64,000 nt of DNA from Methanoculleus sp. (GCA_018433835.1 JAHDQM010000012.1:52622-116621); one strand, 5' to 3'; shown: positions 34,618-43,660, counted from the first letter of the stretch. Made by a program: numbers and translations. Notes: generated from the letters alone by a model not told the origin.

Positions 34618-35778
34618 GTGAGGGATTTCGTCTCGGAACGGGCCCGTGCCATACCCCCTTCGGGCATCAGGCGGTTCTTTGATATCGCACAGACGGTGGA
34701 GGACGTCATATCTCTGGGTGTCGGCGAACCGGACTTCGTGACCCCCTGGTGCGTCTGCGAGGCATCCATCTATTCCATCGAACAGGGGTCGACCGCCTAC
34801 ACCTCGAACAAGGGGACGCCCCAGCTCCGGGACGCCGTCAGCCGCTACCTCGATACCCGGTTTAATACCCGCTACGACGCCGAAGAAGAGATCATCGTGA
34901 CCTGCGGCGTCTCGGAAGCGGCCGACATCGCCATCCGGGCCGTCGTCGACCCGGGCGACGAGGTGCTGGTGGCGGAGCCCTGCTACGTCTCCTACACCCC
35001 CTGCGTCGCCCTCGCCGGCGGGGTCCCGGTGTCCGTCCCCTGCCGGGCGGAGGACGAGTTCCGGCTGACGGCCGACGCGCTCGCGGAACGGATCACTCCG
35101 CGGACGAAGGTGCTCGTCGCAAACTTCCCGAACAACCCAACCGGGGGGGTGATGCAGGAGGCGGACTGGCGCGGAATCGTCGATCTCCTGGTCGACCACG
35201 ACCTTCTCCTCATCAGCGACGAGGTCTACGCCGAGCTCACCTACGACGGCGGCCACTTCTCGCCGGCGAAGATCCCGGAACTCCGCGACCGTACGATCAC
35301 CTTAAATGGGTTCTCGAAGGCCTTCGCCATGACCGGGTGGCGGATCGGCTACCTCTGCGCCCCGCCGGAGATCGCCGCGGCGGCCTTGAAGATCCACCAG
35401 TACGTCGCGCTCTGCGCCCCTGTCATGGGGCAGATCGCGGCCTACGAGGCGCTCCGGATCGGAGAAGCCGAAAAGGATGCCATGGTCCGGGAGTATCGGC
35501 TCCGGCGGAACCTCTTCGTCGACGGGTTGAACAAGCTCGGTCTCTCCTGTCACGTCCCGAAGGGTGCGTTCTACGCCTTCCCCTCGGTGGAGAGCACCGG
35601 CATGAACGATACCGAATTTGCGGAGGCGCTTCTCCGCGAGCAGCATGTGGCGGTCGTCCCGGGAAGCGTCCTCGGTCCCTCCGGTGCCGGGCACGTGCGG
35701 TGCGCCTACGCAGTCTCGCGGGACGATCTCAAGGAGGCGCTCTCCCGGATGGGGACCTTTCTTGAATCGATAAAATAA
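34618..35778 (+). CDS. Class I/II pyridoxal-phosphate aminotransferase
   Basis: A 386-aa aspartate-aminotransferase-family enzyme (fold type I). Motifs include ISLGVGEPDFVTPW, YTSNKGTPQLRDAV, NFPNNPTGGVM, ISDEVYAELTYDG and the PLP lysine in TLNGFSKAFAMTGWRIGYL. The substrate is probably aspartate, an aromatic or a branched amino acid; the neighbouring Lrp gene fits amino-acid metabolism. A GTG at 34618 follows AGGTGAGGTG. Confidence 0.92.
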   Translation: MRDFVSERARAIPPSGIRRFFDIAQTVEDVISLGVGEPDFVTPWCVCEASIYSIEQGSTAYTSNKGTPQLRDAVSRYLDTRFNTRYDAEEEIIVTCGVSEAADIAIRAVVDPGDEVLVAEPCYVSYTPCVALAGGVPVSVPCRAEDEFRLTADALAERITPRTKVLVANFPNNPTGGVMQEADWRGIVDLLVDHDLLLISDEVYAELTYDGGHFSPAKIPELRDRTITLNGFSKAFAMTGWRIGYLCAPPEIAAAALKIHQYVALCAPVMGQIAAYEALRIGEAEKDAMVREYRLRRNLFVDGLNKLGLSCHVPKGAFYAFPSVESTGMNDTEFAEALLREQHVAVVPGSVLGPSGAGHVRCAYAVSRDDLKEALSRMGTFLESIK

Positions 35779-35885
35779 AAATATCCCCATAAATATCTTC
35801 AAACGAAAATCGAAACTCTTTTATGGCAAATCTCTGACCGGGCAACTGATAGTTTGGTGTCCGACAGAAAAACGGCGGGCGAACA

Positions 35886-35907
35886 ACCCCTTTATTTCCA
35901 CTGGAGA
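35886..35907 (-). repeat. Origin recognition box, copy 4
   Basis: Read on the minus strand: TCTCCAGTGGAAATAAAG followed by GGGT. Inverted to copy 5; ~195 bp lies between them. Confidence 0.8.
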
Positions 35908-36101
35908 TGTGGATTTATTCAGGGATTCTGGCCGGTCGGGATCCCGTCGTACCCGTATCGGGAATATGCATCCGGTCCCTAAAACCCCGGGCAGATCTTC
36001 GGGTTCGCATCCGCGCCCCGGTGACCGATCTGATTACAGATCATCATGCCGCTTCCAAGGAAAAACTCGATGTAACGGTCTGGAATATCCATGAAATTAA
36101 A

Positions 36102-36123
36102 TTTCCACTGGAAATGAAGGGGT
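36102..36123 (+). repeat. Origin recognition box, copy 5
   Basis: TTTCCACTGGAAATGAAG followed by GGGT, preceded by an AT-rich GAAATTAAA. Same core as copies 1-4. Confidence 0.8.
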
Positions 36124-36475
36124 CCGGATCCCGACGGCAACCGTGCCGGAGACGATCAGCGGGCGTCATGATTGATATACAATGACCGATGCCGCCCGAA
36201 ATGCGGGATATGGGCAAACATCATGGCGCAACGCCGGAGACACCTGCCCGGAACCCCGCGCCTGCCGGGAGACATGCCCGATCAGTGGTGATCCTTCCGT
36301 TGCCCGCGCTCCGGGAGACTCCGGTCCGGCACTCCCTCCCGGGGCGCGAAACGGCGTGAAGCGGGCGGTGCAACAATTGTCGGAACCCGGTTGTGTTCAA
36401 GCGGGGTGACCGCTCTCCCGGTGTCACATTGTAACGTTTATCACCCAGTATCGCTCTATCCTACTTGATAGAACA

Positions 36476-37486
36476 ATGAGTTGTACTATTATCGTCGGCG
36501 GGTTCTTTGGTGACGAGGGAAAAGGAAAGATAGTTGCCCACATCGCTCATCAGGACAGACCATCCATCATCTCCCGGGGCGGCGTCGGCCCGAACGCAGG
36601 GCATACCGTCTGTGTCGGAGAGAAGGAGTACGGTGTCAGGATGGTCCCTTCGGGGTTCGTCTACCAGGAAGCGGCCCTCATGGTCGGAAGCGGCGTGCTC
36701 GTCGATCCCCGGGTATTCCTGCGGGAAGTCGACCTGCTCGGTGTCCGGGGCAGGATCTTTGTCGACGGGCGGTGCGGCGTCATCGAAGAGGAGCATATCG
36801 CCCGGGACAGGGCGAGCGGTCACCTCAGGGATAAGATCGGGAGCACCGGCACCGGATGCGGCCCGGCCAACGCGGATCGCGTCCTCCGGACGTCCCGGCA
36901 GGCGAAAGACGTCCCGGAGCTCGTGGATTTTATCACCGACGTGGCCGCAGACGTCAACAGCGCCCTGGACCGGGATGAGGTGGTCCTCCTCGAGGGGACC
37001 CAGGGCTTCGGGATCTCGCTCTACTTCGGGACCTACCCGTTCGTGACGAGCAAAGACACCTCCGCTTCGCAGATCGCCGCCGACAGCGGCGTCGGCCCAA
37101 CCCGGATCGACGACGTCATCGTCGTCTTCAAGGCCTACCCGACCAGGGTCGGCGAAGGTCCCTTCTCCACCGAGATGTCGGCGGAGCGGTCGCACGATCT
37201 CGGGATCGAGGAGTTCGGCACCGTCACCCATCGCCAGCGCCGCATCGGCACCTGGGACGGGAAGATGGCCCGCTACTCGGCAATGATCAACGGGTGTACC
37301 CAGGCGGCGATCACCGGCATCGACCGGATCGACCCGGCCTGTTTCGGCGCGACAGACTACGACCGGCTGAGCCAGAAGGCGAAGGACTTCATCGCGCAGG
37401 CCGAAAAAGACATCGGCAAGCCCGTCACCCTGATCTCGACGGGTCCCGAGATGTCCCAGATCATCGATCTGAGGGGCGAACGATGA
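36476..37486 (+). CDS. purA: Adenylosuccinate synthetase
   Basis: A 336-aa short archaeal-form PurA, which joins IMP and aspartate using GTP. The GTP-binding loop GGFFGDEGKGKIVAHIA is at the N-terminus, and GVGPNAGHT, GSTGTGCGPANADR, LLEGTQGFG and the C-terminal TGPE are present. Bacterial enzymes are ~430 aa; archaeal ones commonly lack segments as here. The stop overlaps a Trm112-like gene. Confidence 0.94.
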   Translation: MSCTIIVGGFFGDEGKGKIVAHIAHQDRPSIISRGGVGPNAGHTVCVGEKEYGVRMVPSGFVYQEAALMVGSGVLVDPRVFLREVDLLGVRGRIFVDGRCGVIEEEHIARDRASGHLRDKIGSTGTGCGPANADRVLRTSRQAKDVPELVDFITDVAADVNSALDRDEVVLLEGTQGFGISLYFGTYPFVTSKDTSASQIAADSGVGPTRIDDVIVVFKAYPTRVGEGPFSTEMSAERSHDLGIEEFGTVTHRQRRIGTWDGKMARYSAMINGCTQAAITGIDRIDPACFGATDYDRLSQKAKDFIAQAEKDIGKPVTLISTGPEMSQIIDLRGER

Positions 37487-37668
37487 GAAGAAACCTGATG
37501 GAGATTCTCTGTTGCCCGGTCTGCAAGGGCGAACTTTTCCTGACCGTGACCGAAGAGGGCGGTGGGGAGGTGCTGGAAGGCACCCTCCGGTGCGCGGCGT
37601 GCAGCGTCGACTACCCCATCAGCGAGGGCATCCCGAACCTCCTCCCGCAGACCGCCTGTGGGGACTGA
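37483..37668 (+). CDS. Trm112-like zinc protein
   Basis: A 61-aa protein with two CxxC pairs (LCCPVCKGEL and LRCAACSVDYPIS), ending in the IPNLLP motif of Trm112/YbaR proteins. In archaea Trm112 partners with several methyltransferases acting on tRNA, rRNA and release factor. The ATG at 37483 overlaps the purA stop (ATGA). Confidence 0.88.
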   Translation: MRRNLMEILCCPVCKGELFLTVTEEGGGEVLEGTLRCAACSVDYPISEGIPNLLPQTACGD

Positions 37669-37676
37669 GCTGGCCG

Positions 37677-38201
37677 ATGACGGAGATTCATCTCAATCGC
37701 CGGGGGATTAACTCCATCGAGGTTCCGGACGAGGTCGAGGCGATGCCGGGGAGCGATCTTGTCCTCCATATCGTCAACCACGCATCACCGCTTCACATCA
37801 CCCTCGCCTCAACGAACTCCTCGACCTTCACCGGCTTTTTCCACGAGAACCTCTACGTGAATGGGAACGAGGAGTTCCGCATCCCCATCCGGGAGAACGC
37901 CTACCCCGGGATCTTCAACGTCGAGGTCATCGCCGGGTATGGCACTAAAAGGGCGGAGCTCCGGGTCGTCGTCAGGGAGCGGGCGGCACCGGAGCCCGGG
38001 CCGGCCGAGGTCCCGGCGATCCCGGCCGCCCCGGCGGTCCCGTTCCGGTGGGGCTCCTCCGTCCCGATCCTCGCCCTCGTTGCCGCCGCCCTGGTGCTCT
38101 ACGGGCTGTGGTTCACACTAAGGGTTGATCTCTTAAACGCCGCTGCGTTCGCGGCGCTTTTACTCGGGGTCATCCTCACATGGCTGCGGCAGCGGTCGTA
38201 G
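37677..38201 (+). CDS. Membrane-anchored protein of unknown function
   Basis: A 174-aa protein. Residues ~1-105 form an immunoglobulin-like beta domain (IEVPDEVEAMPGSDLVLHIV, IPIRENAYPGIFNVEVIAGY). After a Pro/Ala linker come two C-terminal membrane helices (about 127-170). It has no signal peptide, so the beta domain probably faces the cytosol. No family recognised with certainty. It overlaps the start of cbiB by 22 bp. Confidence 0.75.
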   Translation: MTEIHLNRRGINSIEVPDEVEAMPGSDLVLHIVNHASPLHITLASTNSSTFTGFFHENLYVNGNEEFRIPIRENAYPGIFNVEVIAGYGTKRAELRVVVRERAAPEPGPAEVPAIPAAPAVPFRWGSSVPILALVAAALVLYGLWFTLRVDLLNAAAFAALLLGVILTWLRQRS

Positions 38202-39100
38202 TCGCCGCGTCGCTGCTGGTGGATCGGCTGGTCGGCGACCCGCACTCACGGTACCACCCGGTGGCGGTCCTCGGCCGGTTCATCGGGTGGTGGGGGGTCC
38301 CGGGGCGCTACCCGCCCAGCATCCAGCGGGCGATCGGGGTCGCGGGGACCGTTCTGACCGCTTCGCTCTTTGCCGTTCCCTTCATCCTTGTCCAGTTCGC
38401 GGCCCCCTGGTACCTCTACCTCCTCCTCGCGCCCTTTCTCCTCAAGGCCTGCCTGGCCTGGCGGGCGCTCGAGGAGCATACCGCCGCCGTGGTCCGGGCG
38501 CTCGAGGACGGCGGCATCGATGCGGGTCGCCTCGAGGTCGGGATGATGGTGAGCCGGGACACGGCGCGCCTCGAGCGCGAACACGTCCTTTCGGCCGCGT
38601 ATGAGTCGACGACCGAGAACCTGGTGGACAGCATCGTCTCCCCGCTCTTCTACTTCGGGATCTTCGGCCTTGCCGGGGCCGCGGTTTTCCGGGCGGTCAA
38701 CACCCTGGACGCGATGCTCGGCTACCGGGACGAGCGGCTCCGGATCGGGTGGTTCCCGGCACGCGCCGACGACGTCGCAAACTTCATCCCGGCCCGGCTC
38801 ACCGGGCTTATCCTGCTCGCCTACTTTGCGGCGAAGGGCCGGTTCGCCCCGGCCTACGCAACGCTCCGCCGGGATAGGAAGAAGCGCCCGGGGTTCAACG
38901 GCGGGATCCCGATGGCCGTCATCGCCGGCGGGGTCGGCGTCCGGCTCGAGAAGCCCGGCATCTACACGATCGGGGACCCGGAGCGGACGCTTGCGGAGGC
39001 AGGCGACGAGATCGTCCGCGCGGTCCGGGCGGCGACGGTCATCTTCGCCCTCGCGGAGATCGCCGCACTATTTTTATTGGGGTTCATGAGCTATACATAA
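38180..39100 (+). CDS. cbiB: Adenosylcobinamide-phosphate synthase CbiB/CobD
   Basis: A 306-aa integral membrane enzyme that attaches the aminopropanol (phosphate) arm in corrinoid synthesis. The N-terminal [20 protein letters not shown] and central [20 protein letters not shown], then [20 protein letters not shown] are diagnostic. Methanogens need corrinoid for the Mtr methyltransferase complex. Followed after 5 bp by pdxS, whose product PLP is used by an earlier corrinoid arm enzyme (CobD decarboxylase in bacteria). Confidence 0.93.
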   Translation: MAAAAVVVAASLLVDRLVGDPHSRYHPVAVLGRFIGWWGVPGRYPPSIQRAIGVAGTVLTASLFAVPFILVQFAAPWYLYLLLAPFLLKACLAWRALEEHTAAVVRALEDGGIDAGRLEVGMMVSRDTARLEREHVLSAAYESTTENLVDSIVSPLFYFGIFGLAGAAVFRAVNTLDAMLGYRDERLRIGWFPARADDVANFIPARLTGLILLAYFAAKGRFAPAYATLRRDRKKRPGFNGGIPMAVIAGGVGVRLEKPGIYTIGDPERTLAEAGDEIVRAVRAATVIFALAEIAALFLLGFMSYT

Positions 39101-39105
39101 GAGTA

Positions 39106-40002
39106 ATGAAACTCGAGGAACTGAGATTTGGCACCGAGCTGATCAAGCGCGGCTTTGCGTCGATGCAGAAGGGCGGCGTCATCATGGACGTGGTCAACGC
39201 AGAGCAGGCGCAGCTCGCCGAGGAGGCCGGTGCCGTCGCCGTCATGGCGCTTGAGAGAGTCCCTGCCGATATCAGAGCGGCCGGGGGCGTGGCCCGCATG
39301 GCCGACCCGCAGAAGATCGTCGAGATCATCGATGCGGTCTCCATCCCCGTGATGGGGAAGGCCCGGATCGGCCACTTCGTCGAGGCGCAGATCCTGGAAG
39401 CGCTCGGCGTGGACATGGTCGACGAGAGCGAGGTGCTGACCCCGGCGGACGAGCAGTTCCATATCGATAAGGCCGGGTTTAGTGTCCCGTTCGTCTGCGG
39501 CGCCCGGAACCTCGGGGAGGCGCTGCGCCGGGTCAACGAGGGTGCGGCGATGATCCGGACGAAGGGCGAGGCCGGCACCGGCAACGTCGTGGAGGCGGTC
39601 CGCCACATGCGGGCGATCATGGGCGGGATCCGGGCGCTGAAAGGGATGGACAGCCAGGAGCTCGTCGACCGGGCCCGCGAGATCGAGGCGTCCACAGAGC
39701 TCGTCATCGAGTGCGCAAACCTCGGCCGCCTTCCCGTAGTGAACTTCTCCGCCGGCGGCATCGCTACGCCGGCCGACGCGGCGCTGATGATGCAGCTCGG
39801 GGCCGACGGGGTCTTCGTCGGGTCGGGGATCTTCAAGTCCGCAGACCCCGAGACGACCGCCCGGGCGATCGTGGAAGCGGTGAACCACTACGACGACGCA
39901 AAAGTCATCGCCGAGGTGAGCAAGGGTCTCGGCGAGGCAATGAAGGGCCTCGACGTCCATCTTCTCCGGGAAGAAGAGGTGTTGCAGACCCGTGGGCGTT
40001 AA
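39106..40002 (+). CDS. pdxS: Pyridoxal 5'-phosphate synthase subunit PdxS (Pdx1)
   Basis: A 298-aa TIM-barrel PLP synthase. The start [20 protein letters not shown], the catalytic-lysine segment [19 protein letters not shown], and [19 protein letters not shown] are all typical. It makes PLP from ribose 5-phosphate, glyceraldehyde 3-phosphate and ammonia supplied by PdxT, the next and overlapping gene. Confidence 0.96.
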   Translation: MKLEELRFGTELIKRGFASMQKGGVIMDVVNAEQAQLAEEAGAVAVMALERVPADIRAAGGVARMADPQKIVEIIDAVSIPVMGKARIGHFVEAQILEALGVDMVDESEVLTPADEQFHIDKAGFSVPFVCGARNLGEALRRVNEGAAMIRTKGEAGTGNVVEAVRHMRAIMGGIRALKGMDSQELVDRAREIEASTELVIECANLGRLPVVNFSAGGIATPADAALMMQLGADGVFVGSGIFKSADPETTARAIVEAVNHYDDAKVIAEVSKGLGEAMKGLDVHLLREEEVLQTRGR

Positions 40003-40570
40003 GGTCGGCGTTCTCGCGCTCCAGGGCGACGTCGCCGAGCATATCGCGGCGTTCCGCGAGGCTCTCGCGGACCGGCCGGGCTCTCTGGTCGCCCCGGTCC
40101 GAAAGGCAGCGGGCCTCGCCGACCTCGACGCGCTCGCGATACCGGGCGGGGAGTCCACCACCATCTCCCGGCTGATCGGGAAGAACGGAATGTACGAGCC
40201 GCTTGCCGGGTTCGGGGGTGGGGTATTCGCCACCTGCGCGGGGATGGTCCTTGCGGCGGACCGGGTGGACGATCCGCGGGTGCGGACCTTAAACCTCATC
40301 CCGATGCACGTGGCGAGGAACGCCTTCGGGCGGCAGGTCGATTCTCGCGAGGTATATCTGGACGTAGCGGGCCTCGTGGACCCCTTCCGGGCGGTCTTCA
40401 TCCGGGCCCCTGTGGCGACGGAGGTCGGACCCGGCACGGAGGTGCTCGCCCGCATCCCGGAGGGGGTCGTGGCGGTCAGGAGCGCCAGGCACATGGCGTT
40501 CGCTTTTCACCCTGAACTCGGCGGGGACTTGCGCCTGCACCGGATGTTCTTAGAGGGTCTCGGGGTATAG
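39992..40570 (+). CDS. pdxT: Pyridoxal 5'-phosphate synthase glutaminase subunit PdxT (Pdx2)
   Basis: A 192-aa class I glutamine amidotransferase. The start is [17 protein letters not shown], with [13 protein letters not shown], the nucleophile Cys in [11 protein letters not shown] and the His/Glu pair in [16 protein letters not shown]. It delivers ammonia to PdxS. The GTG at 39992 lies within the pdxS 3' end. Overlaps the convergent arsR 3' end by 21 bp. Confidence 0.95.
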   Translation: MGVKVGVLALQGDVAEHIAAFREALADRPGSLVAPVRKAAGLADLDALAIPGGESTTISRLIGKNGMYEPLAGFGGGVFATCAGMVLAADRVDDPRVRTLNLIPMHVARNAFGRQVDSREVYLDVAGLVDPFRAVFIRAPVATEVGPGTEVLARIPEGVVAVRSARHMAFAFHPELGGDLRLHRMFLEGLGV

Positions 40571-40975
40571 ACCCCGGGACTCACCCTTTTTACGATTCCC
40601 GGCGTCGCCCGCCACCTGCCGTGCCCACGCAACGCCTTCGGCGGTCAGCCGGTAGATGATCCAGTTTCCCTGCGCCTCGCCGGCGATCAGTCCCGCCTTC
40701 TTCAGGACGGAGAGGTGGTAGGAGAGCTTCGAGTCAGCGATGCCGAGCACCGCCTTGATGACGCAGACGCAGAGCGGCTGCACGGCAAGCATCGCGAGGA
40801 CCTTGAGGCGGAGGGGGTCGGCGAGTGCGCGGTAAAGAGCGCTCTCTCTATCGAGGAGTTCGTCATCCGGCAGCCTCCCCGTCAGCCCCGCGATGCCCCC
40901 GCACCGGCAGAGCGACTCCTCGACCTCCGGCGGGAGGGGCAGCGTCTCTTCCCGGCACTCTCTCTTCTTCTCCAC
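40550..40975 (-). CDS. arsR: ArsR-family metalloregulator
   Basis: A 141-aa winged-helix ArsR/SmtB protein. The core LYRALADPLRLKVLAMLAVQ is followed by PLCVCVIKAVLGIADSKLSYHLSV (in family members ELCVCDL plus the DNA-recognition helix). The Cys-x-Cys matches the classic As(III) site at the start of the recognition helix. The N-terminus adds more Cys (KRECREE, SLCRCGG). It is divergent from the arsenic operon and is the likely repressor at 41214-41229. GTG start at 40975. Confidence 0.9.
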   Translation of the reverse strand: MEKKRECREETLPLPPEVEESLCRCGGIAGLTGRLPDDELLDRESALYRALADPLRLKVLAMLAVQPLCVCVIKAVLGIADSKLSYHLSVLKKAGLIAGEAQGNWIIYRLTAEGVAWARQVAGDAGNRKKGESRGLYPETL

Positions 40976-41213
40976 GATACCCTCTTCCTTTTCACACTGG
41001 TATGAAACGAGGCGGCATATACCTTTTCAAGGCTGTCGTGTGCTTTATCACCCGCGCATTCGGCTCCGGGCACATGCCCTCTCGCGCGGGAATCGGGAGC
41101 AGTACCGGTCACAAGTGGCCCCCGATGAGTCGAGCAGAGGGCTCCAGCAGGGTTGTCCTGCCGCACCCGGCACCGGATGCCATAACCTTTATGCCCGACC
41201 CCGCGCACACTAC

Positions 41214-41229
41214 TTCAAAATAATTTGAA
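41214..41229. promoter_or_regulatory. ArsR-type operator of the arsenic operon
   Basis: TTCAAA-ATAA-TTTGAA is a perfect inverted repeat with ArsR operator geometry, 35 bp before the permease ATG. A TATA-like CCTTTATG lies at about 41186-41193, so the repeat would cover the transcription start. Confidence 0.72.
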
Positions 41230-41263
41230 TTTGCGGATCCCGGACCCCCAGCGAGGTACACTC

Positions 41264-42343
41264 ATGATTGACATACTCATCAGCGCCCTCTCGTCAGGGC
41301 TTGCCTCCGTGCTCGACTACCTCTCGGCGCACGTCCTCACCTGCCTGGTCCCGGCGTTCTTCATCGCCGGCGCCATCGCAGCCTTCGTGAAGAAAGACGC
41401 CATACTGAAGTACTTCAGCCCCGACACGCCCAAATACATCTCCTACGGAATCGCATCGGTCTCGGGGACGATCCTTGCGGTCTGCAGCTGCACCATCCTG
41501 CCCATCTTTGCGGGCATCCTCAAGAAAGGGAGCGGCATCGGCCCGGCAACGACATTCCTCTTCGCGGGTCCCGCCATCAACATCCTCGCCATCATCTACA
41601 CCGCGAGAGTGCTCGGGTTCGACCTCGGTGCGGCACGGGCGGTTTCTGCGGTCGTGCTCGCCATCGTCATCGGGCTTGCGATGGCGCTGATCTTCCGTTC
41701 GACGGACGTCGAGACGCTCAAGAGGAGGGAGATGGCGCCGAGCGTTGCCGGAGCGTGCGAGGAGGAGAAACCGCGCTGGGTCACGCCCGCCTTCTTCGCC
41801 CTCCTCGTCGGGGTGCTGGTCTTCGGGGCGTCGCAGCTCGAGTGGGCGCTCCGGCTCGGCATCGTCTACATTCTCACGCTCGCGATCGCCGTCCTGCTCA
41901 TCTACTACTTCGATAAGGACGAGGTGACCGACTGGGGGCTGGAGACCTGGGACCTGACGAAGAAGATCTTCCCGATCCTGATCGGGGGAACGTTCCTCGT
42001 CGGGATCATCGCCTTCTTCCTCCCGCCGGAGACTTTCCAGCCTTATTTCGGGAACAACTCGCTCGCGGCAAACTTCCTTGCGGCAATCGTCGGGATGATC
42101 CTTTACATGCCGACGCTGCTCGAGGTCCCGATCATCGGCACGACCTTCGGCTACTCGTCGGGGCTCATGGCCAGCGGCCCGGCGCTCGCGCTCCTGCTGG
42201 CGGGCCCGACGGTCAGCCTCCCCTCCGTCCTCGTCATCTCGCGGATCGTCGGGGCGACCAAGACCGCCGCCTACGTGGCGCTGGTGGTCGTCTTTGCGAC
42301 CGTTGCCGGGTTCCTGTACGGGAACGGGATGATGCTTATCTAG
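41264..42343 (+). CDS. ArsP/DUF318-type permease
   Basis: A 359-aa membrane protein with about 8-10 helices, of the UPF0718/DUF318 (ArsP-like) permease family. Diagnostic are AVCSCTILPIFAGILKKGSG and FAGPAINILAIIYT in the first half and the mirrored MPTLLEVPIIGTTF and LAGPTVSLPSVLV in the second. ArsP exports trivalent organoarsenicals; other relatives have unknown cargo. The Cys-x-Cys in AVCSC could bind arsenic. First gene of the operon, with GAGGT eight bases before the ATG at 41264. Confidence 0.85.
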   Translation: MIDILISALSSGLASVLDYLSAHVLTCLVPAFFIAGAIAAFVKKDAILKYFSPDTPKYISYGIASVSGTILAVCSCTILPIFAGILKKGSGIGPATTFLFAGPAINILAIIYTARVLGFDLGAARAVSAVVLAIVIGLAMALIFRSTDVETLKRREMAPSVAGACEEEKPRWVTPAFFALLVGVLVFGASQLEWALRLGIVYILTLAIAVLLIYYFDKDEVTDWGLETWDLTKKIFPILIGGTFLVGIIAFFLPPETFQPYFGNNSLAANFLAAIVGMILYMPTLLEVPIIGTTFGYSSGLMASGPALALLLAGPTVSLPSVLVISRIVGATKTAAYVALVVVFATVAGFLYGNGMMLI

Positions 42344-42353
42344 GAGAGAGGGT

Positions 42354-42617
42354 ATGGAGACCAAGAAGAAGCGAGAGAATCCCTGCTGCGCCGCCGAAGC
42401 CATGCGCCGGATCGAGGTCGGGAATGTTGTCGTCGGGCTCGCGATGCTCGACGGTATCCTGGCCGACGTCATGGAGCGCGGTCTCTCAGGCGTTACCGCT
42501 GTCGGCGATGAACTGCTCAAACAGGTAAAGATCTACAACTACATCCCGAAGGAGGCGGAACCGCTCTACCGGGCGGCACTCCTTCGAGAATACCAGAACG
42601 AGGTGAAGAAACGATGA
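42354..42617 (+). CDS. Small protein of the arsenic operon (87 aa)
   Basis: A soluble 87-aa protein, unrecognised. The N-terminus is basic with a Cys pair (RENPCCAAEAMRRI), then a hydrophobic amphipathic helix (VGNVVVGLAMLDGILADVM) and a charged C-terminus (ALLREYQNEVKKR). Its stop overlaps the thioredoxin ATG, so they are co-translated. The Cys pair suggests metalloid binding or delivery, by context only. Confidence 0.75.
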   Translation: METKKKRENPCCAAEAMRRIEVGNVVVGLAMLDGILADVMERGLSGVTAVGDELLKQVKIYNYIPKEAEPLYRAALLREYQNEVKKR

Positions 42618-42853
42618 AAGTTGAAGTGCTCGGAACCGGCTGCGCCAAATGCAAGCGGCTCACAAAGAACGTGGAGACGGCAATCAGGGACCTCGGCATC
42701 GAGGCCGAACTCGTCAAGGTCGACGACATCACCGAGATCATGGACCGCGGCGTTATGCTGACGCCGGCGCTCTACGTCGACGGAGAGGCCAAGGTCGTCG
42801 GCCACGTCCCCTGTGTCGAGGATATCAAACAGATACTGCTCGGAGAGAAGTGA
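42614..42853 (+). CDS. Small thioredoxin-like protein (CAKC)
   Basis: A 79-aa thioredoxin-fold protein of the MTH895/redox-active-disulfide family. It begins VEVLGTGCAKCKRL, with cis-Pro in MLTPALYVDGE and GHVPCVEDIKQILL. It is the likely electron donor for the arsenate reductase at 43006. Coupled by ATGA overlap to the 87-aa gene. Confidence 0.9.
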   Translation: MKVEVLGTGCAKCKRLTKNVETAIRDLGIEAELVKVDDITEIMDRGVMLTPALYVDGEAKVVGHVPCVEDIKQILLGEK

Positions 42854-42854
42854 C

Positions 42855-43001
42855 ATGACAGAACGGACCATACCGCAGTGCACCTGCACGGTGCAGGACG
42901 ATGCGGCGTGCCGTGCGGTCGAGTATGACGGCGAACGATACGAGTCAATCCCGCCGGAGCTGATCGCCCGGGCGGCGTTGAAAGCACGCGAGCCGGAGTG
43001 A
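42855..43001 (+). CDS. 48-aa Cys-rich protein
   Basis: A tiny protein, one base after the thioredoxin stop. It has CTCTVQDDAACR followed by VEYDGERYESIPPELIARAA. The same layout forms the C-terminus of the DUF2703 protein at 44776 ([13 protein letters not shown], then [18 protein letters not shown]). It therefore looks like a free-standing copy of that Cys-rich tail, possibly a metalloid carrier. No biochemical data known to me. Confidence 0.75.
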   Translation: MTERTIPQCTCTVQDDAACRAVEYDGERYESIPPELIARAALKAREPE

Positions 43002-43005
43002 TACC

Positions 43006-43413
43006 GTGAAGAAGAAAGTGCTCTTCGTCTGCACCCACAACGCCGGCCGCTCGCAGATGGCGGAGGGTTACCTGAACGCCCGCTACGGCGACCGGTACCG
43101 GGGCTTCTCCGCCGGCACCGCACCGGGAACCCTGAACCCCCCTGCGGTCAGGGCGATGGCCGAGATCGGGATCGACATCTCCGGCCACCGGGTCAAGGAT
43201 CTTGCAGAGTTCGACGAGCAGGAGATGGACTACCTGGTTGCCGTCTGCGAGGGAGGGATCTGCCCCTTCTTCCCCCGGGCGAAGGAGGAGATACACCGGG
43301 AGTTCCCCGACCCGTCGACACTCACCGGCACCGAAGAGGAGATCATGGCAGGCGTCCGGCGCATCCGGGACGAGATCACCGCCTGGATCGACGAGATGTT
43401 CGGGGGAACATGA
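43006..43413 (+). CDS. arsC: Arsenate reductase, low-molecular-weight-phosphatase type
   Basis: A 135-aa ArsC. The phosphatase loop is CTHNAGRSQMAEG, and a redox pair lies in VAVCEGGICPFFP (Cys-x4-Cys), used to resolve the arsenylated Cys before thioredoxin reduction. It converts arsenate to arsenite for Acr3 export. GTG start at 43006, four bases after the 48-aa gene. Confidence 0.93.
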   Translation: MKKKVLFVCTHNAGRSQMAEGYLNARYGDRYRGFSAGTAPGTLNPPAVRAMAEIGIDISGHRVKDLAEFDEQEMDYLVAVCEGGICPFFPRAKEEIHREFPDPSTLTGTEEEIMAGVRRIRDEITAWIDEMFGGT

Positions 43414-43561
43414 CGATGCATCCTGCAGGCCGATCCTGCGCGCCGTGCCACGAAGATTCAACTTTTATTGAAACAACAATCTTCATACATCGGCACCGCG
43501 AAGAGTAGTTCAACCCGGATTGAAACACTCCGGCGCACCTGCCGGAACGGATGTGGTGACC

Positions 43562-43654
43562 ATGACAGGCGGGAACGGCAAAAAAGACGAAAAAAAGATC
43601 GGATCGCGGATAAAGAACCTCTTCTCCTCAGGCTGCGGCTGCTCGAGGCAGTGA
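43562..43654 (+). CDS. 30-aa Cys-containing peptide before acr3
   Basis: A short frame that reads MTGGNGKKDEKKIGSRIK in its first 18 residues and ends in a Gly/Cys motif (SSGCGCSRQ). GGTGACC immediately precedes the ATG and the acr3 ATG lies 6 bp after its stop, exactly as expected for an operon gene. Lys-rich first half, Cys-Gly-Cys near the C-terminus. A role as metalloid-binding peptide or translation-coupling leader is inference. The stretch 43414-43561 before it holds no other gene. Confidence 0.55.
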   Translation: MTGGNGKKDEKKIGSRIKNLFSSGCGCSRQ

Positions 43655-43660
43655 CCGGCG

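Larger units (their letters stand above)
35779..36475. other. Predicted origin, second arm between aminotransferase gene and purA
   Basis: A 697-bp gene-free region with an AT-rich start (35775-35830, AAAATAAAAATATCCCC), two inverted origin boxes (35886-35907 and 36102-36123) and the inverted repeat GATCTG-ATTA-CAGATC (36027-36042) between them. An incomplete box-like TTCCAAGGAAA occurs near 36053. 36124-36475 holds nothing else I can support; a 75-codon frame at 36182 has no coding character. Confidence 0.72.

Noticed and set aside
36182..36409. 75-codon frame between origin box 5 and purA
   Set aside because: No coding-like codon pattern, no ribosome-binding site and no domain; left as intergenic.
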